The notes under the pieces: generated by a model | Told to the model about the DNA's origin: nothing | Database searches by the model: none | The model's input: the letters and a program-made list of their open reading frames with translations, nothing else | Made by a program: the position numbers and the translations under genes | Shown here: positions 22,077-33,444 of the stretch, one piece after another | Layout of the letters: every line of letters begins with the position of its first letter | Position numbering within the stretch: the first letter of the stretch is position 1 | Assembly (NCBI GenBank): GCA_037044905.1 | Contig: JBAOKB010000182.1 | Coordinates: 434,001-498,000, forward strand | Source: Hortaea werneckii | Taxonomy: Eukaryota; Ascomycota; Dothideomycetes; Mycosphaerellales; Teratosphaeriaceae | Direction: 5' to 3' | DNA length: 64,000 nucleotides

Positions 22077-22629
22077 GGCCGGCAAGCTGGCCCTTCTCGA
22101 TGTTCCAAACACCTATCCCAACTGTCTATCTCGTGGTCCTTGCGCTTGCTCTTGCTCCTTGCACGTGTTCGCGGTCAGAATGATATGATCTCAGGGCTAC
22201 GCTTGAGGTCGTCCTGAAGGGGGTGAGTGACAACAGGAAGAAGAGGGATCAAGTAATAGTACAGCAATTTAATCGTGGTTGCCTGCCTACCTCCCCTGCC
22301 AGCGAACTTGAAGCCGCACCGCAACTGGCAACTGACGAAGCTGGCGTGTGCACGAGCCCAACACGTGAGGCGCAGTATGTGGCGCGTTCGCGGCTCAGGG
22401 TTCAATGACCGGATCTAGCCGAGCGATATATGCGTGCAGTAACAGAAGGCAAGGCGGGCACAAGTACAGTATGTAAATGAAGACGCTCATTGAGACCCTT
22501 TGCATTCGAAACGCTCGTATCCTCTATGATTCACCCGCTATATACATCAAAATAACCATTCAAAACGCCACCAATGGATTCAAAATCAATCTTCTTAATC
22601 AGGTTTCATCATCGCCGCAAACTGAGTTC
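22077..22629. other. Intergenic between VPS1 5' end and VMA1 3' end
   Basis: About 550 nt in tandem minus orientation; holds the VPS1 promoter region. No gene or repeat seen. Confidence 0.6.
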
Positions 22630-24621
22630 CTACTCGTCCATCACAGACGCGAACTTCTCCTGCATCTCCTTCTCCAGCTCCTCATACTTCTTACCCACCT
22701 TCTCCTCGCCATCTTCGGGGATTTCGAACTTCATGCTACGCAGGCGAGTCTGAATGTCCGCCGTCGCATCCCTCACCTTAGCCCACGCCTGACCGCTTCC
22801 AATGGCTTTCTGGGCCTCGTCGTGGAAGCCCATCATGCAGCGCATCATCCAGGCAGTCTTCCACAGCGGGCAGTACTGGTCGTAGTCACTGTATCCGTTC
22901 TGCTGCAGGAAGTCTTCCTTGAGGAGGGTAGCGACATCAAGGGTGATCTTGTCTCCATCGCCGAGCGCGGACTTGCCAACGAGCTGCACAACCTGATCGA
23001 GATCTTCAGAGGTGGAAAGGATCTCCTTGACGCGAGCAGCCATGCGGGGGAACTCGGGCATCTCACGCTGGTAGAATGGCTCAAGCGTGGTCGTGTACCT
23101 GTTTGGTTTCAGCTGTTAGCATCGACCAGTCCTTCCTGAACCCTATGCACAGTTCAGAAGTTGGATTTTAACTTACTTGGAATAACTTTGACTCGTGTTA
23201 ATACTGGGAAAATGCTTTCGTTGCGCCAGCTTCTTGTCCAAACCCCAGAACACCTGTACGATACCAAGCGTGGAACTCGTAACCGGGTCTGAGAAGTCAC
23301 CACCAGGCGGCGAGACAGCGCCGACGATGGAAACCGAGCCCTTCCGCTCCGGCGAACCCATCGAGACAACACGGCCAGCACGCTCGTAGAAAGACGCCAG
23401 CTTCGCACCCAGGTACGCGGGGAAACCCTGGTCAGCCGGCATCTCACCAAGACGACCGGAAATTTCACGAAGAGCCTCAGCCCACCGAGAAGTCGAGTCA
23501 GCCATCATGGCCACGTCCTTGCCCTGGTCACGAAAGTACTCAGCCACGGTGATTCCGGTGTAGATGGAGGCCTCACGCGCGGCCACAGGCATGTTGGAGG
23601 TGTTTGCGATAAGGCAAGTACGCTTCATGATAGGTTCCTTGCGGCCTTCGACATCGATTGTGAGTTCGGGGAAGTCCATCAGCACCTCGGCCATTTCGTT
23701 ACCGCGCTCACCGCATCCAACGTATACGATGATGTCCGAGTTACTGAACTTGGACACAGACTGCGAAATGACAGTCTTGCCGCAGCCGAACGCACCAGGG
23801 ATACACACTGTTCCACCCTGGACACCTGGGAACAAGGCATCAAGGACACGTTGACCAACAATGAAAGGCTCCTCCGAGGAGAGCTTGTCGGTGACGGGGC
23901 GTGGAACACGCACAGGCCACTCGTGCATCATGCTGTACTCCTTCTTCTCGCCTTCAAACTCAACCTCAAGGATCTTCTGATCGACGGTGTAGGAGCCCTT
24001 CTTCGGCATGCGGGTGACGGTGCCGCGGGCACGAGGAGGGAGGAGAATGCGGTGCTCGTTCAGCAGGCTGTTTTCCCATACCGTACCGAAGCAGTCGCCG
24101 CCAGTGATGTGGTCGCCTTCTTTCATGTTTGGGGTAGGGGTGAACTCCCATTGCTTGGTGCGGTCGAGGGAGGGAACGTCAATGCCGCGGGGAATGTAGA
24201 TACCTAGAGCAGGGAGTTTCTGTCAGCTATCCGTGTCTTCCTGCAAGGACGTATCCAAATTAAACGCCTTGAAGGCACACATACTCTTCGACTCATCACT
24301 GATCCCCTTCAACGGACGCTGGATTCCGTCGTAAATTGTCTCCATCAGACCAGGGCCCAGCTCGACAGACAGCGGCTTTCCTGTCCGCGTTACGGGGTCG
24401 CCGACCGTCACACCAGCCGTCTCCTCGTAGACCTGAATAGTGGCCTTGTCGGCTTCGATTCGGATCACCTCGCCCACCAGCTGGTCATGGCCGACCTTGC
24501 ACAGCTCGTACATGGCACAGCCAATCATGTGCTGGGCGACAATGACGGGACCGGAGATGGAGAAGATGGAGCCGACCTGGTTCTCGACCGAGTCGGCATT
24601 CTGCTGCTGTTTGGGAGGCAT
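22630..24621 (-). CDS. VMA1: V-type ATPase catalytic subunit A, no intein
   Basis: Catalytic A subunit of the vacuolar proton pump V1 sector. Three exons (24285-24621, 23177-24203, 22630-23098; introns 81 and 78 nt) give 610 residues, the usual intein-free size. The start MPPKQQQNADSVENQ is followed by SIFSISGPVIVAQHMIGCAM. Key motifs: Walker A GAFGCGKTVISQ, Walker B region, the catalytic-Glu stretch VGCGERGNEMAEVLMDFPEL, MADSTSRWAEALREISGRLG and SPPGGDFSDPVTSSTLGIVQ. The region where Saccharomyces carries the VDE intein reads straight through. Splice junctions restore KSIYIPRGIDVPS and KYTTTLEPFYQREMPEF, both conserved. The frame upstream of the ATG is open for many codons but lacks family similarity, so I start at 24621. 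Intact. Confidence 0.96.
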
Positions 24622-25337
24622 CGTGGAGGTTGTTCCTCGAGTGGCTGGAGGTGTAGATGGAGGAGTCGCTGCTGCCTGTTCCTGGCTACGCTGTGGCTGC
24701 GTCTCAAGCTCGGTCTTCTCAATGTATCCTGTCCGAGCACTGGTATACGGTCCGGCACTGGTATGCGGCCTCGCGAGCGGACTAGTCGGGAGTGAAGTCT
24801 GGCTCGGTCTGCGGAAGTACTCGACGGCGCCCTCAAAGGACAACGGATGGAGTCGAGCGGGTGGCGTCTGTGGGCGTCGGGGTTGGGTGGGTTGGTGATC
24901 GGGGGAATGCCAATCAATGTCCTTGGTCTGGATGAGATCAAGCAGTGATGGTCGAGCCTTCAATCTTGGGCGCAGGCCGATCATACATCGAATGGCAACA
25001 ATGACCAGTTGGAACGGCGAGCCGGAGCCTGGGAAGCTCGAGCTGGCTTGAGCTCTCCCGCACTCGCTCGACTGGGAACGGGACGCCCGTTGGCGCTTGG
25101 CGGGCATGACGCAGCCCATCAATTCCCAGAGTCATTACCGATCAATTGATGGCCTTCAATCAATTACAAAGCACATTTAATAGATACCAGTCTGGATGTT
25201 GCGTATATCACCTGGGCAATATCACGAATGATTCATTGCATGCTCCAAGCAATCCGATAGAAATCAAGGAGTATCTGCTTGGTAATGTTGCAGTCACAGG
25301 ACTGGCACACCACGTCCACCATCCACCAACTCCATCA
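24622..25337. other. Intergenic, VMA1 upstream region
   Basis: 700 nt between VMA1 and the AMACR-like gene stop. Open frames run from both sides (antisense shadow and leader); nothing recognised. Confidence 0.5.
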
Positions 25338-26639
25338 TCACAGCTTGGCCTTCCCGCCCCTTTCAACCGCCACCAGCCCACCATCTTCAACATCATACTG
25401 ATTCCCCTTGCTCCATCCCATCCACTGTCCGAGCACATCCTCACCTCCTTCGCCCTGGTCGTAACCCTTTCTCGCTCCACCCATCTCCTTCCACCCCAAT
25501 TCCCTGCCCCTCAGCAGCCTGTCTGCCTTCTGCCTCACCCTCGTGGATCGCATGGCCAGGCGAATTTCTCAGCGTAACAATCGGTCTCTGATCAAAGCCT
25601 CTGTTCCGCCTCAACTCGTGCTGTGTAAGCACAGGCGTACAGCAAGCATCCGTTCCGTCAAAAACAGCCTCCCACTCCGCTCGCGTCTTGTCCTTGAATC
25701 TCCTCGTATAAATTTCCCTCTGCCTCTCCCAAGTTCTCCTATCCATCCGATCGCCTCCAATCTCCTCCGCCTTAATCCCCAATCCCTTCAGCAACGCCTC
25801 AAAGAACTGCGGCTCCAACGCCCCCACTGCCATGAACCCTCCATCCTTTGTCTCATACGTATCATAAAACGGCGCTCCACCATCCAACAGATTCGTCCCC
25901 CGTTCTCGATCCCAGGTGCCCTTCCTATCCATCGCAAATCTCGGCATCGAAGCCAAAAACCCAGACCCGTCGACCATATTCGCCTCAACCACCTGCCCTA
26001 ACCCCGTCCGCTCCCTTTGCAATAATGCAAGCAGGATTCCCACAAAACATACCAGACCACCTCCTCCAAAATCTCCTACAATGTTCGCAGGCGCGTATGG
26101 CTTCTCCCCGGCTCGACCGAGCATACTCAGTACCCCGGAGACGGCGATGTAATTGATATCATGTCCCGCCATGTCTGCATATTTGCCATCTCGTCGGAAA
26201 CCCGTCATACGCGCTACGACCAGCCGAGGATTGAGTTTCAGCAGAACTTCGGAAGGCGAGAGGCCCATCTTCTCAAGTACACCGGGGCGGAAGGGATCAA
26301 TGAGGATGTCCGTCTGAGTGATAAGACGCTTGATGAGAGCAACGCCTTGAGCAGTCTTGGTATTGACTGCTATGCTGCTTTTCCGGCGGGTCAATTGGTC
26401 CGGTGTTGGAGGAGGTGGGCCTGTGGAAGAGCCGTGAGCCGATGGATGGGCGCGGTCGATGCGCAGGACTGTTGCGCCATAGTCGGCTAGCAGGAGACCG
26501 GCGAAGGGGCCTAGGATCGCATTAGAGGCTGGCTCTCACATGGCAACAGTAGTCGGATGTTTAAATCGAAACAGCTTACCTGGGCCAACCCAGCGAACTC
26601 AAGCACTCGCAAGCCCGTGAGAGGTGGGGATTGTGTCAT
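25338..26639 (-). CDS. CoA-transferase family III / alpha-methylacyl-CoA racemase-like, C-terminal AKL, two frame breaks
   Basis: AMACR-type racemases interconvert (R)- and (S)-2-methylacyl-CoA so that branched chains can enter peroxisomal beta-oxidation. Exon 1 (26580-26639) encodes MTQSPPLTGLRVLEFAGLAQ; a 69-nt intron (26511-26579) follows; exon 2 has PFAGLLLADYGATVLRIDR, the CoA-binding and dimer core (GHDINYIAVSGVLSMLGRAG, DFGGGGLVCFVGILLALLQR) and a catalytic-region SGFLASMPRFAM. One base is missing at the CCCC run 26506-26509 at the exon 2 start, and one extra base at the AAA run 25468-25470; with both corrected, 410 residues ending VERGGKAKL. The final AKL is a peroxisomal PTS1-type tripeptide. 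Other family III CoA-transferases act on other acids, so substrate is inferred. Confidence 0.83.
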
Positions 26640-27116
26640 TTTGTCTAGGTCGCCTATGTAGTACAAGTGTGGAGGCAGCGGTGCCATCCAACAACAGGAC
26701 AAGAAACTACATTTCCGCCTTGGTGAGGTGGAGGGTGATCTATACCTATCTACCATGCACCTCTCCGCAGGATGAAGATAGCCGCGGCAATGATGGAGAC
26801 CATTCACCTCGCATTGCGCTAGCTAGCGCTGTGACCATGCGGGGCAACCACTTTGGAGACGCGTTCAATTCTGCAAACCCAGTGGATGTGCTGCCTGCTC
26901 AACAGTGACCGAACAGTCATTATAAAATACAATTTGAATTTGATGGCAAGTTCCTTATTATCAAACTCATCACAAGGTCAAGTACGTTTCATCATCAAAT
27001 TTGCCTTGTCTTCTTCAACACGTTGCTCGATTCCGCGCAATAACACAACGCTTTGCTTGGAAGCTTCCCACGTCAAGAGGGGGAACAAGTAAAAAAGGAA
27101 AAGGAAACAGAAGATA
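26640..27116. promoter_or_regulatory. Divergent 5' region of AMACR-like and GH72-like genes
   Basis: 477 nt between two opposite ATGs, necessarily containing both promoters. No specific binding site is certain. An A/G-rich tract (AAAAAAGGAAAAGGAAACAG) lies directly before the GH72-like start at 27090-27110. Confidence 0.5.
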
Positions 27117-28397
27117 ATGTCTGAGCTGCTTCATTACCTGTCTCCGCAGCCTGCGTCTACACCAGTCTACACAAAAGGCAATTTCTTCTATCGCGATGGC
27201 GAACGCTTCTTCATCAAAGGTATATCCTACATCCCTCCCCCTGTAAATGCCAACAACGCCCGCCACCAGCAGAACCTCACCACATCGATCCCCTCGCCGA
27301 CGACCAACTCGGCGAATTGAAAAAGGATATCCCTCTCCTCCGCGACCTAGGTCTGAACACGATCTCCGTCGGCAACCTCTCGCCTTCAAATTCCCACACC
27401 GCTGCACTCCAGCTCCTCGAACAAAACGGCATCTACGTCTTAGTCAACATCTTCTCCTCCATCAGGCCACCGCCAGACCCCATCGTCCACGGCCGTGTCC
27501 AATTCGACGCCACCTCTGATCCGAAACCGTACTACACCCTCACACCCGTACTCGAGACGTTTCCCCTCCTAGATGAATTAGCAGAGCATCCCAACGTCTT
27601 AGGGTTTGCTGTCGATGCCGAAGTGATTGTGAGCCCCGGTCTCACGCCGCTGGCTACCGTCTTCCGGGCATGTATCCGGGACTCCAAGGACTTCCTCGCG
27701 CGGCGCGGGAAGAGAGCTGTGCCGGTAGGTGTGGCGACTTCGCAGAACCAGGGTCTCCAACGTCAGATCGTGCAGTATTTCTCCGCTAGATGGCTCTGGC
27801 AGTAGCAGCGAGGCTCCTAGTACCCCTGGCCGAGCCGATTTCGTTGCTTACGACAATTGGGCGTGGGTAGGAAAATCCAATTTCCAAATGTCTGGATGGA
27901 AGAATGAGGTGGAGATGTATGAGAGGCTGACCCGCTTGCATATGCTGCTCAATGCATACGGAACCAACGTTTCTCAGCCAAGGGTGTGGGAGGAGGTCCT
28001 TTGCCTGTATAGTCCGGACATGACTGGGGTGTTCAGCGGTGGATTTGCTTACACTTTCTTCGAGTATGGAAAGCGCAAATATGGGCTTGTGGAGATCGAC
28101 GCAAATGGCAAGAGAAAACCGAGACAGGAGTTTAATAGCTTTAGGAACAAGTTTAGGAAGGTAAATGTGAGGTTTGAAGATGAAATAGCTGTTGCTGAGC
28201 GAAAGGATCATGAAGGCTGGGTAGGAGAGTTCCCTGAGCTTGAGCAAGGGCGAAATGGATGGCGTGCTGGAAAGGACCTGCCGGAATTTCCAGGGTCGTG
28301 GGAGACGTTACAGTCTAAACTTGCTATAAGAAACGTAAAAGTCGAACGCATCTCATTGCTGCAGTCCAAACTTCCTATAGGAATTGCGAGAGTTTAG
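27117..28397 (+). CDS. Divergent GH72-like (beta-1,3-glucanosyltransferase fold) protein, nucleophile replaced
   Basis: About 426 residues after joining three frames (one base missing near 27277, one extra base near 27789; net zero). Family resemblance to GH72 (Gas/Gel, which elongate wall beta-1,3-glucan) is clear: NFFYRDGERFFIKGISYIPP, DPLADDQLGELKKDIPLLRD, LGLNTISVGNLSP, FRACIRDSKDFLARRGKRAV, PVGVATSQNQ, DFVAYDNWAWVG, and CLYSPDMTGVFSGGFAYTFF followed by YGLVEID. Differences: no signal peptide (starts MSELLHYLSPQP), no GPI signal, the general acid/base Glu is retained in VDAEVI (27620-27622) but the nucleophile block that reads SEFGCN-like in Gas1 reads NAYGTN here, with Ala at 27954-27956. 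I infer a non-hydrolytic, intracellular GH72 relative. Function unknown. Confidence 0.75.
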
Positions 28398-29196
28398 GCT
28401 CGTTCAGCCTTATCTTTGCAATACAGTTACAAAGCCTGCTGCTCGCACTGCAGATCGCCTTGCTGCTCAGGCTTAGGGCTGTACAATACGCTCGCGCGCT
28501 GCTGCGTCCAACTTCGCTGATGCCATTACAACCCTTGGTCGAGCATGCTGAGCACCTCCTGTACTTCAGGCAATTCAGCATTGGCGAGGAGTCTGGACAT
28601 GACTTCTCTGTCCACTTTGAGACGGAAAATGTCCAGCGGCATGCCCAGTACACTAGCAATGCGGTTGTGATTTCGCGGAAATATCGGTAAATTTGGTTTA
28701 TCCTAAAGTGCACTTTGTCATGCGACGCTATTTGATCGCTTTGAAGGCAACCAACGGATAAAGCGCGCTCGACGTTCAGAGCCGTATTTCGCTAGCGCAT
28801 ATCAGAGTCACTGGTAGAGTGTCTGCCTGTATACACTGATACTGACTGTCCAGTCAAATACGAACCAGTAGCACGAGATCCACATAGGAAGATGCGCACC
28901 GAGTTACAGATTTCCGCCAGAGGATTCTGCAAGCAAGCCTCTGTCGGCAGCTGCGTGGAGTCCAGAAGTAGATTGGTTCACAAGAAGAGAAAGGGCTCGA
29001 TACTTACCTTTGGCGGGTGTCTAATACTCCTCGATGCATATAAGGAGCTAAACTACAGGGTTAGCAATACCATGGCAGCGCATCTTCGTTCGAAAACGAT
29101 GCTTCATAGTCGAGGCGCCGTGTCGGACATTGGCAAAGGCCCTTTAACGTCCCAAGCGTAGCCTGGCGAATTTAGAAGGCGGTCGTCCACACGGGT
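28398..29196. other. Convergent spacer, no supported gene
   Basis: 800 nt between the GH72-like stop and the zinc-knuckle stop. Frames of up to 112 codons without features. Nothing else seen. Confidence 0.55.
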
Positions 29197-30050
29197 TTAG
29201 CGTCTCCGAGAGCCCCGTTGTCCAGCCTCCGGACACTCGCGTTGGATGTGTCCTTTCTTGTTGCAATTGTGGCAAGTGATGTTCTTATTGCCAGGGCTCC
29301 CTCCTCCAGCGCCAGAGATGCTTGTGAGACCGTTGAGTTTCACCTGCTTCTTCCGGCGCTCGTCGGCCATCTTTTGCGACTCGGCCTTCTCTGCCTTCTT
29401 CCTCGCCTTGCGCTCTGCACGCGCTTTATCTCCCGCCTCTTTTCGTTCCTTGGCAATTAGAGCTTTGGCACCTGTCGGATCGTCTTCGTCGTCGTCGTCG
29501 TCTTCCTCATCTTCTTCTTGCTCAGATTCAGAAGAATCGGAATCGGAAGACATGTTCGGATTTTGCTGTTTCTGTGACACCCGAGTAAGTACATTCTCTC
29601 TTAAACGCAAAGTGTGTTCCCTACCTCGAGCCCCTTGTTGAACTTGCCAAAACTTCTTCGTCCAACTTGCGGCTCAGCAAACTCTCCCTCATCCTCTGAA
29701 TCCTTTTCCTTTGTGTTCGATCCATCGAGCGTAGAATAGCCTGCCGACACAACTCGAAAGGGTGATGCGGATGCAGGCTTCTGCGGTTGCTTGAAACTGA
29801 GATACCACTTGCTCTCGCCCCTATCTGCCGTTTCCCGATCGAACGCTTCTTCTCGCTGTCGCTCTTCAGCGGCGACAGCCTCTTTTGCGGCGGCTGCATC
29901 TGAACGCGACGCGGACGGTGGTGTCGATATGCCCGACCCGTCTGACATGCGCTGTTTCTTTGAAGGCGGCTCTGCTGGTGTGCTCGGTCCCGAAGAGGGC
30001 GATGCTGCCGCCCTCTGCATAAACTTCATCGCCATAAGGCGATTCGACAT
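29197..30050 (-). CDS. CCHC zinc-knuckle protein with acidic and KE-rich regions
   Basis: A 266-residue protein from two exons (29625-30050 and 29197-29571; intron 53 nt with GTAGGG donor). The N-terminal half is Ser/Pro/Ala-rich with ESKWYLSFKQPQKPASASPF and RRSFGKFNKGLE; the second exon starts with an acidic run (SSDSDSSESEQEEDEEDDDD), a Lys/Arg/Ala/Glu helix, and ends with one C-x2-C-x4-H-x4-C zinc knuckle, CHNCNKKGHIQREC, and an Arg tail. Such knuckles bind single-stranded nucleic acid. I do not know the specific family; it resembles conserved but uncharacterised fungal zinc-knuckle proteins of the nucleus. Frame intact. It is divergent from the IMPACT gene. Confidence 0.8.
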
Positions 30051-30397
30051 CTCCTTCGGCTGGACGTTCCTCTGCGCTATTTTCGTGTCAGAGTATCACC
30101 GGTCGTGTTTTGAAGAAAGGTGTGAATTCCAGAAAGTCGAGAGAGCAATGCAAGCGAACGACTCTAGCAGACGGCTTGCGGAATGAATTCCGACAACATG
30201 ACTTTTTGCTCGCCTATCACATGCGAGTATATAGGTGAGGTGTGCTCCATGAACTCGTTATCATAACAAAAGGTGTAGTCTCTTTTGATCAATAAAATTG
30301 TGCATGACAAGGTCTTTCGTGAAAGACCATGGAATGAGCATAGAGTATATCTAATCCAACTCAAACCATCCCAGTCTTTACCGCTCCGGATCGCAGC
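30051..30397. promoter_or_regulatory. Short divergent promoter region, zinc-knuckle/IMPACT
   Basis: Only 347 nt separate the two opposite ATGs, so the two genes must share or abut promoters. No TATA or named motif is certain. Confidence 0.6.
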
Positions 30398-31291
30398 ATG
30401 TCTGAGGAACTTCAAGACGAAGTAACATCCATCACCTCCATCTACGGCGAGGAATCTCTATCCAGACTATCCCAAGACCCAGCCATATATTCCCTAGTGA
30501 TCCCCGCACAACCCTCCATATCCATCCGCATAGAATTCCCAGCCAAGTACCCAGACGTCCCCCCTTCCATCCTCGGGATCCAGCACATCGGGGACAATGT
30601 GGCAAAGGGCGACGGTGCCTTCCTGGTGGATCTCCTCCGCGAAACGGTGGCCGAGATCTACATCCCCGGGGCGCCCTGCCTGTTCGACCTTATCGAGGAA
30701 TCCAACGCGAAGCTTCACGCGCTCGGGCTGGACCAGAGCACAGCAGCAAAGGACGAGGAGTCACAAGCTACTCAAGCGGACGGTCAGCCTTCACAACCCG
30801 TCCCGTCGTCAGACCAGCCGACAAACTCTGACGGCAATTCGCAGGCTCCCGACGAGCTAGGGGAAGAACCGCCGTGGATTCTCTCCGATGTCGTTTCGGA
30901 GAAGAAATCCGTCTTTGTTGCGCGCGCGGCGCCCGTGAAGTCTATTGAGACTGCGAAGCAGTACCTGGCGCACTTGCTTGCTACGGACAAGAAGGTGGCG
31001 AAAGCTACGCACAATATCACCGCTTGGCGGATTAGAGGGGAGAACGCAGTGCAATACCAGGACTGCGATGATGATGGCGAGACTGCCGCTGGAGGGAGGG
31101 TGCTGCATCTTCTGGAACTTATGGGTGTGTGGGATGCTATGGTAGTGGTGACGAGGTGGTATGGCGGTGTACAATTGGGACCTGATCGATTCCGAATCAT
31201 TAATCAGACGGCAAGAGACGCTCTAGTCAAAGGCGGCTTGGCACCAGAGGCTGGCGGTAAAGACGGGAACAAGAAGAAAGGCAAGAAATGA
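30398..31291 (+). CDS. YIH1: IMPACT/YIH1 family protein (RWD + UPF0029)
   Basis: A 297-residue single-exon protein. IMPACT/Yih1 competes with the eIF2-alpha kinase Gcn2 for Gcn1 and so dampens the amino-acid starvation response in the cytosol. The RWD domain occupies about residues 1-110: LQDEVTSITSIYGEESL, a beta sheet with IRIEFPAKYPDVPPSILGI containing the YPxxxP signature, and the closing helix FDLIEESNAKLHALG. A Gln/Ser-rich linker follows, then the UPF0029/Impact domain (about 160-285) with KSVFVARAAPVKSIETAKQY, NITAWRIRG, DCDDDGETAAGGRVLHLLEL and VVVTRWYGGVQLGPDRFRII. The C-terminus is Lys/Gly-rich. Frame intact; stop only 90 nt from the convergent MDR gene's stop. Confidence 0.92.
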   Translation: MSEELQDEVTSITSIYGEESLSRLSQDPAIYSLVIPAQPSISIRIEFPAKYPDVPPSILGIQHIGDNVAKGDGAFLVDLLRETVAEIYIPGAPCLFDLIEESNAKLHALGLDQSTAAKDEESQATQADGQPSQPVPSSDQPTNSDGNSQAPDELGEEPPWILSDVVSEKKSVFVARAAPVKSIETAKQYLAHLLATDKKVAKATHNITAWRIRGENAVQYQDCDDDGETAAGGRVLHLLELMGVWDAMVVVTRWYGGVQLGPDRFRIINQTARDALVKGGLAPEAGGKDGNKKKGKK

Positions 31292-31381
31292 GCATATAAT
31301 TCAATCACTACACCTGAAGCCTTTCTTCTGTTCTGCACTCTCCAAGAGCATCCGGGCTCCTCGTCAGATTCTCCGTCCACT

Positions 31382-32558
31382 TCAACTGGCAGACTTGAGC
31401 GCTGGCGTGTCCGCGACTCTCGTCACGAACTTCTGATTCCCGCCCTTCTTTCGATGCCTCAACTCAACCAGAGCGGCCCGGACACCTTCCAGTCCGTTTC
31501 CCACGACCTGATACGGATGCCCCGAAAGCGTTCCGTCCGCCAAAGCGCGCTCAATCACTTTCGACATGACGGCACCGAAAGTGCTGCCACCCGCCTTCTT
31601 CCCATCGTGCACATCACCAACCCAGATCTGCTCATACCAAACATTAACTGCCTTGAGTTCCTTCTCCATCTTGCTTTCTGGGTCGTAGTAAGGATGCGGT
31701 GCAACAGGCAGGGTGCTGGTATACCGACCGGTATTCGGCTGAAGGATCTCACAAGCATACTTGACCGAAGCAGCAGAGTTCGCTGCATCGAAGAAATGAT
31801 TAATCGGCAGTCCGCCAGCGGCTGTCTTCACGTCTTTGGCAACCGTCTTAGACCGATAGTCGACGATGGCGTCGACTCCCAGCGCCTGGACATGCTCGAC
31901 TGAAGATCCCGCCGTCGCGATGATGGGCCCGACAAGTGGGTTGAGCTTGGCCAACTTGATCGCAAAGGAGCCTACAGCGCTTCCTGCGCCATTCACCACT
32001 AGTGGGACCTTCGGGCGGCCGGCACGCGCATCGCTCCTCTCCCACGGGGCAGGTAGCTGGAGATTGCGGTACAAGCCCACAGCAGCAGTGAAGATTGCGA
32101 GGGGGAGCGTCGCAGCTTCTTCATCGCTGATACTGTCCGGGAGGTGCATCACAGTCTGGTACGGACAGATAGTGTACTCTGCGTAAGTGCCATTCGGCGT
32201 GTCCATGACGTGGAACCCGGCCACTCGGTCTCCTACAGCGAATCCTTGCACGGCAGACCCGACGTCCGCGACAGTGCCGACGCAGTCGTCGCCTTGGTTC
32301 AAGCGGTTGTTGAAGTAGACAGCGAGAGGGTGTTTGTAGTCCTTGGGGTTGCTGCCGGCGACGAGGCCCTTGATCAGGACTTCGTGCGGCTTGAGATCTT
32401 TCTGTGTCAACCTCGGAATCTCTTCAAGTTTTGTCTCAAGCTTCGATTGGTCCTCGTAACTGTGACAGGCGGCAGTCAGCGGTCCGAGTCAGAGCTAGAG
32501 GATGACTTTGTTGACGACATTCTTACAAAACGACGAGATTCTTCATGGTTGCCATCAT
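31382..32558 (-). CDS. Zinc-independent MDR reductase (enoyl reductase/ToxD-like)
   Basis: A medium-chain dehydrogenase/reductase of 369 residues, two exons (32527-32558 and 31382-32459; intron 67 nt). Exon 1 encodes MMATMKNLVV, and the splice gives FYEDQSKLETKLEEIP. The GroES-like N-terminal domain carries HEVLIKGLVAGSNPKDYKHP and DDCVGTVADVGSAVQGFAVG, DRVAGFH. The NADPH-binding Rossmann fold has VVNGAGSAVGSFAIKLAKLN and a GVDAIVDYRSK segment. The cysteine ligands of a catalytic zinc are absent, as in quinone oxidoreductase and trans-enoyl reductase subfamilies (for example those near polyketide synthases). No PKS is nearby, so a stand-alone reductase of unknown substrate is inferred. Frame intact. 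Confidence 0.86.
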
Positions 32559-33444
32559 GCGAAGCAGTTCCTTGACCTGATACTGCAAGACAGTTTTGCC
32601 CTGCAAGGGTGTGACCTTGAAATGGTCAGTGTCGAGGCAGAAGAGAACGTGAGGTTGAGTAGATGTGTTTGAGAGGGTCGCACTTTCCAGTCTACTTATA
32701 GATTTAGATTTGAGATGGAGAGCAAAGTAGCCGTCACTCTAGCTTCATTGCACATGAAGAGGAATCGCTTAAGGCATCCGGCTGAGTGATCATATGATAA
32801 AGCGATGTGCTTACGCATGTTAGGATAGACTGCCATCTGCAAACAGTGCGGCTTAGTGATTTTCCATTCACTAGGGCATCGGTCTGCTTACTCTACATTC
32901 TGACCCGCAATTTCTTCGTGAACAAACGACAGCTTAGAAATTAGCGTGCAGCATGAGAGCTTTCACTGTATCAATTGAAGCACACTGTTTTGCTATACGA
33001 GGAGTCCAGCATCGCTCCGGTGGGCCATATGTCTCGTATATGCGTATCTGCTCCTTTTCTGGCGGGGCTTCGGCAAATAGTTTCCTTCCTTTTTTAAAAA
33101 AGAAAAGAAGAAAACATTGGAAGAATCGTCTTTGTAGCAACAAAGCTTCGCATACACATTCGATCAATGGAAAACGCATATTAAGTTATTTCAGTCTCAA
33201 TCGGAAAATGAAACATGAGTTATTGCAGCCAGTCTCAGGTCATCTCATTCCCCATCAGGTCTCTTCCCAAATCATCATAATGCTCGTTGGATCGATCAAA
33301 AATCGCCTCCTCATCATTCTTTGCCCACATGTTCCCGCCGTAATCGTGTCACTATCGTGCGCCGTCCCATTTCATGGTATCATCGTTCGAGTTAAGAAAA
33401 GACTAATAAAAAATAGCTCCATGGTGCTTCGCGCGCAAGGCATC
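32559..33444. other. Intergenic, 0.9 kb
   Basis: Upstream of the MDR gene. A 187-codon plus-strand frame (32953-33516) runs across the 3' end of the next gene; its composition is not protein-like. A near-palindromic TTTTTTAAAAAA is at 33091-33102. Confidence 0.5.

Noticed and set aside
23500..24100. Possible VMA1 intein
   Set aside because: The Walker A and following VGCGERGNEM segments are contiguous, so there is no insertion.
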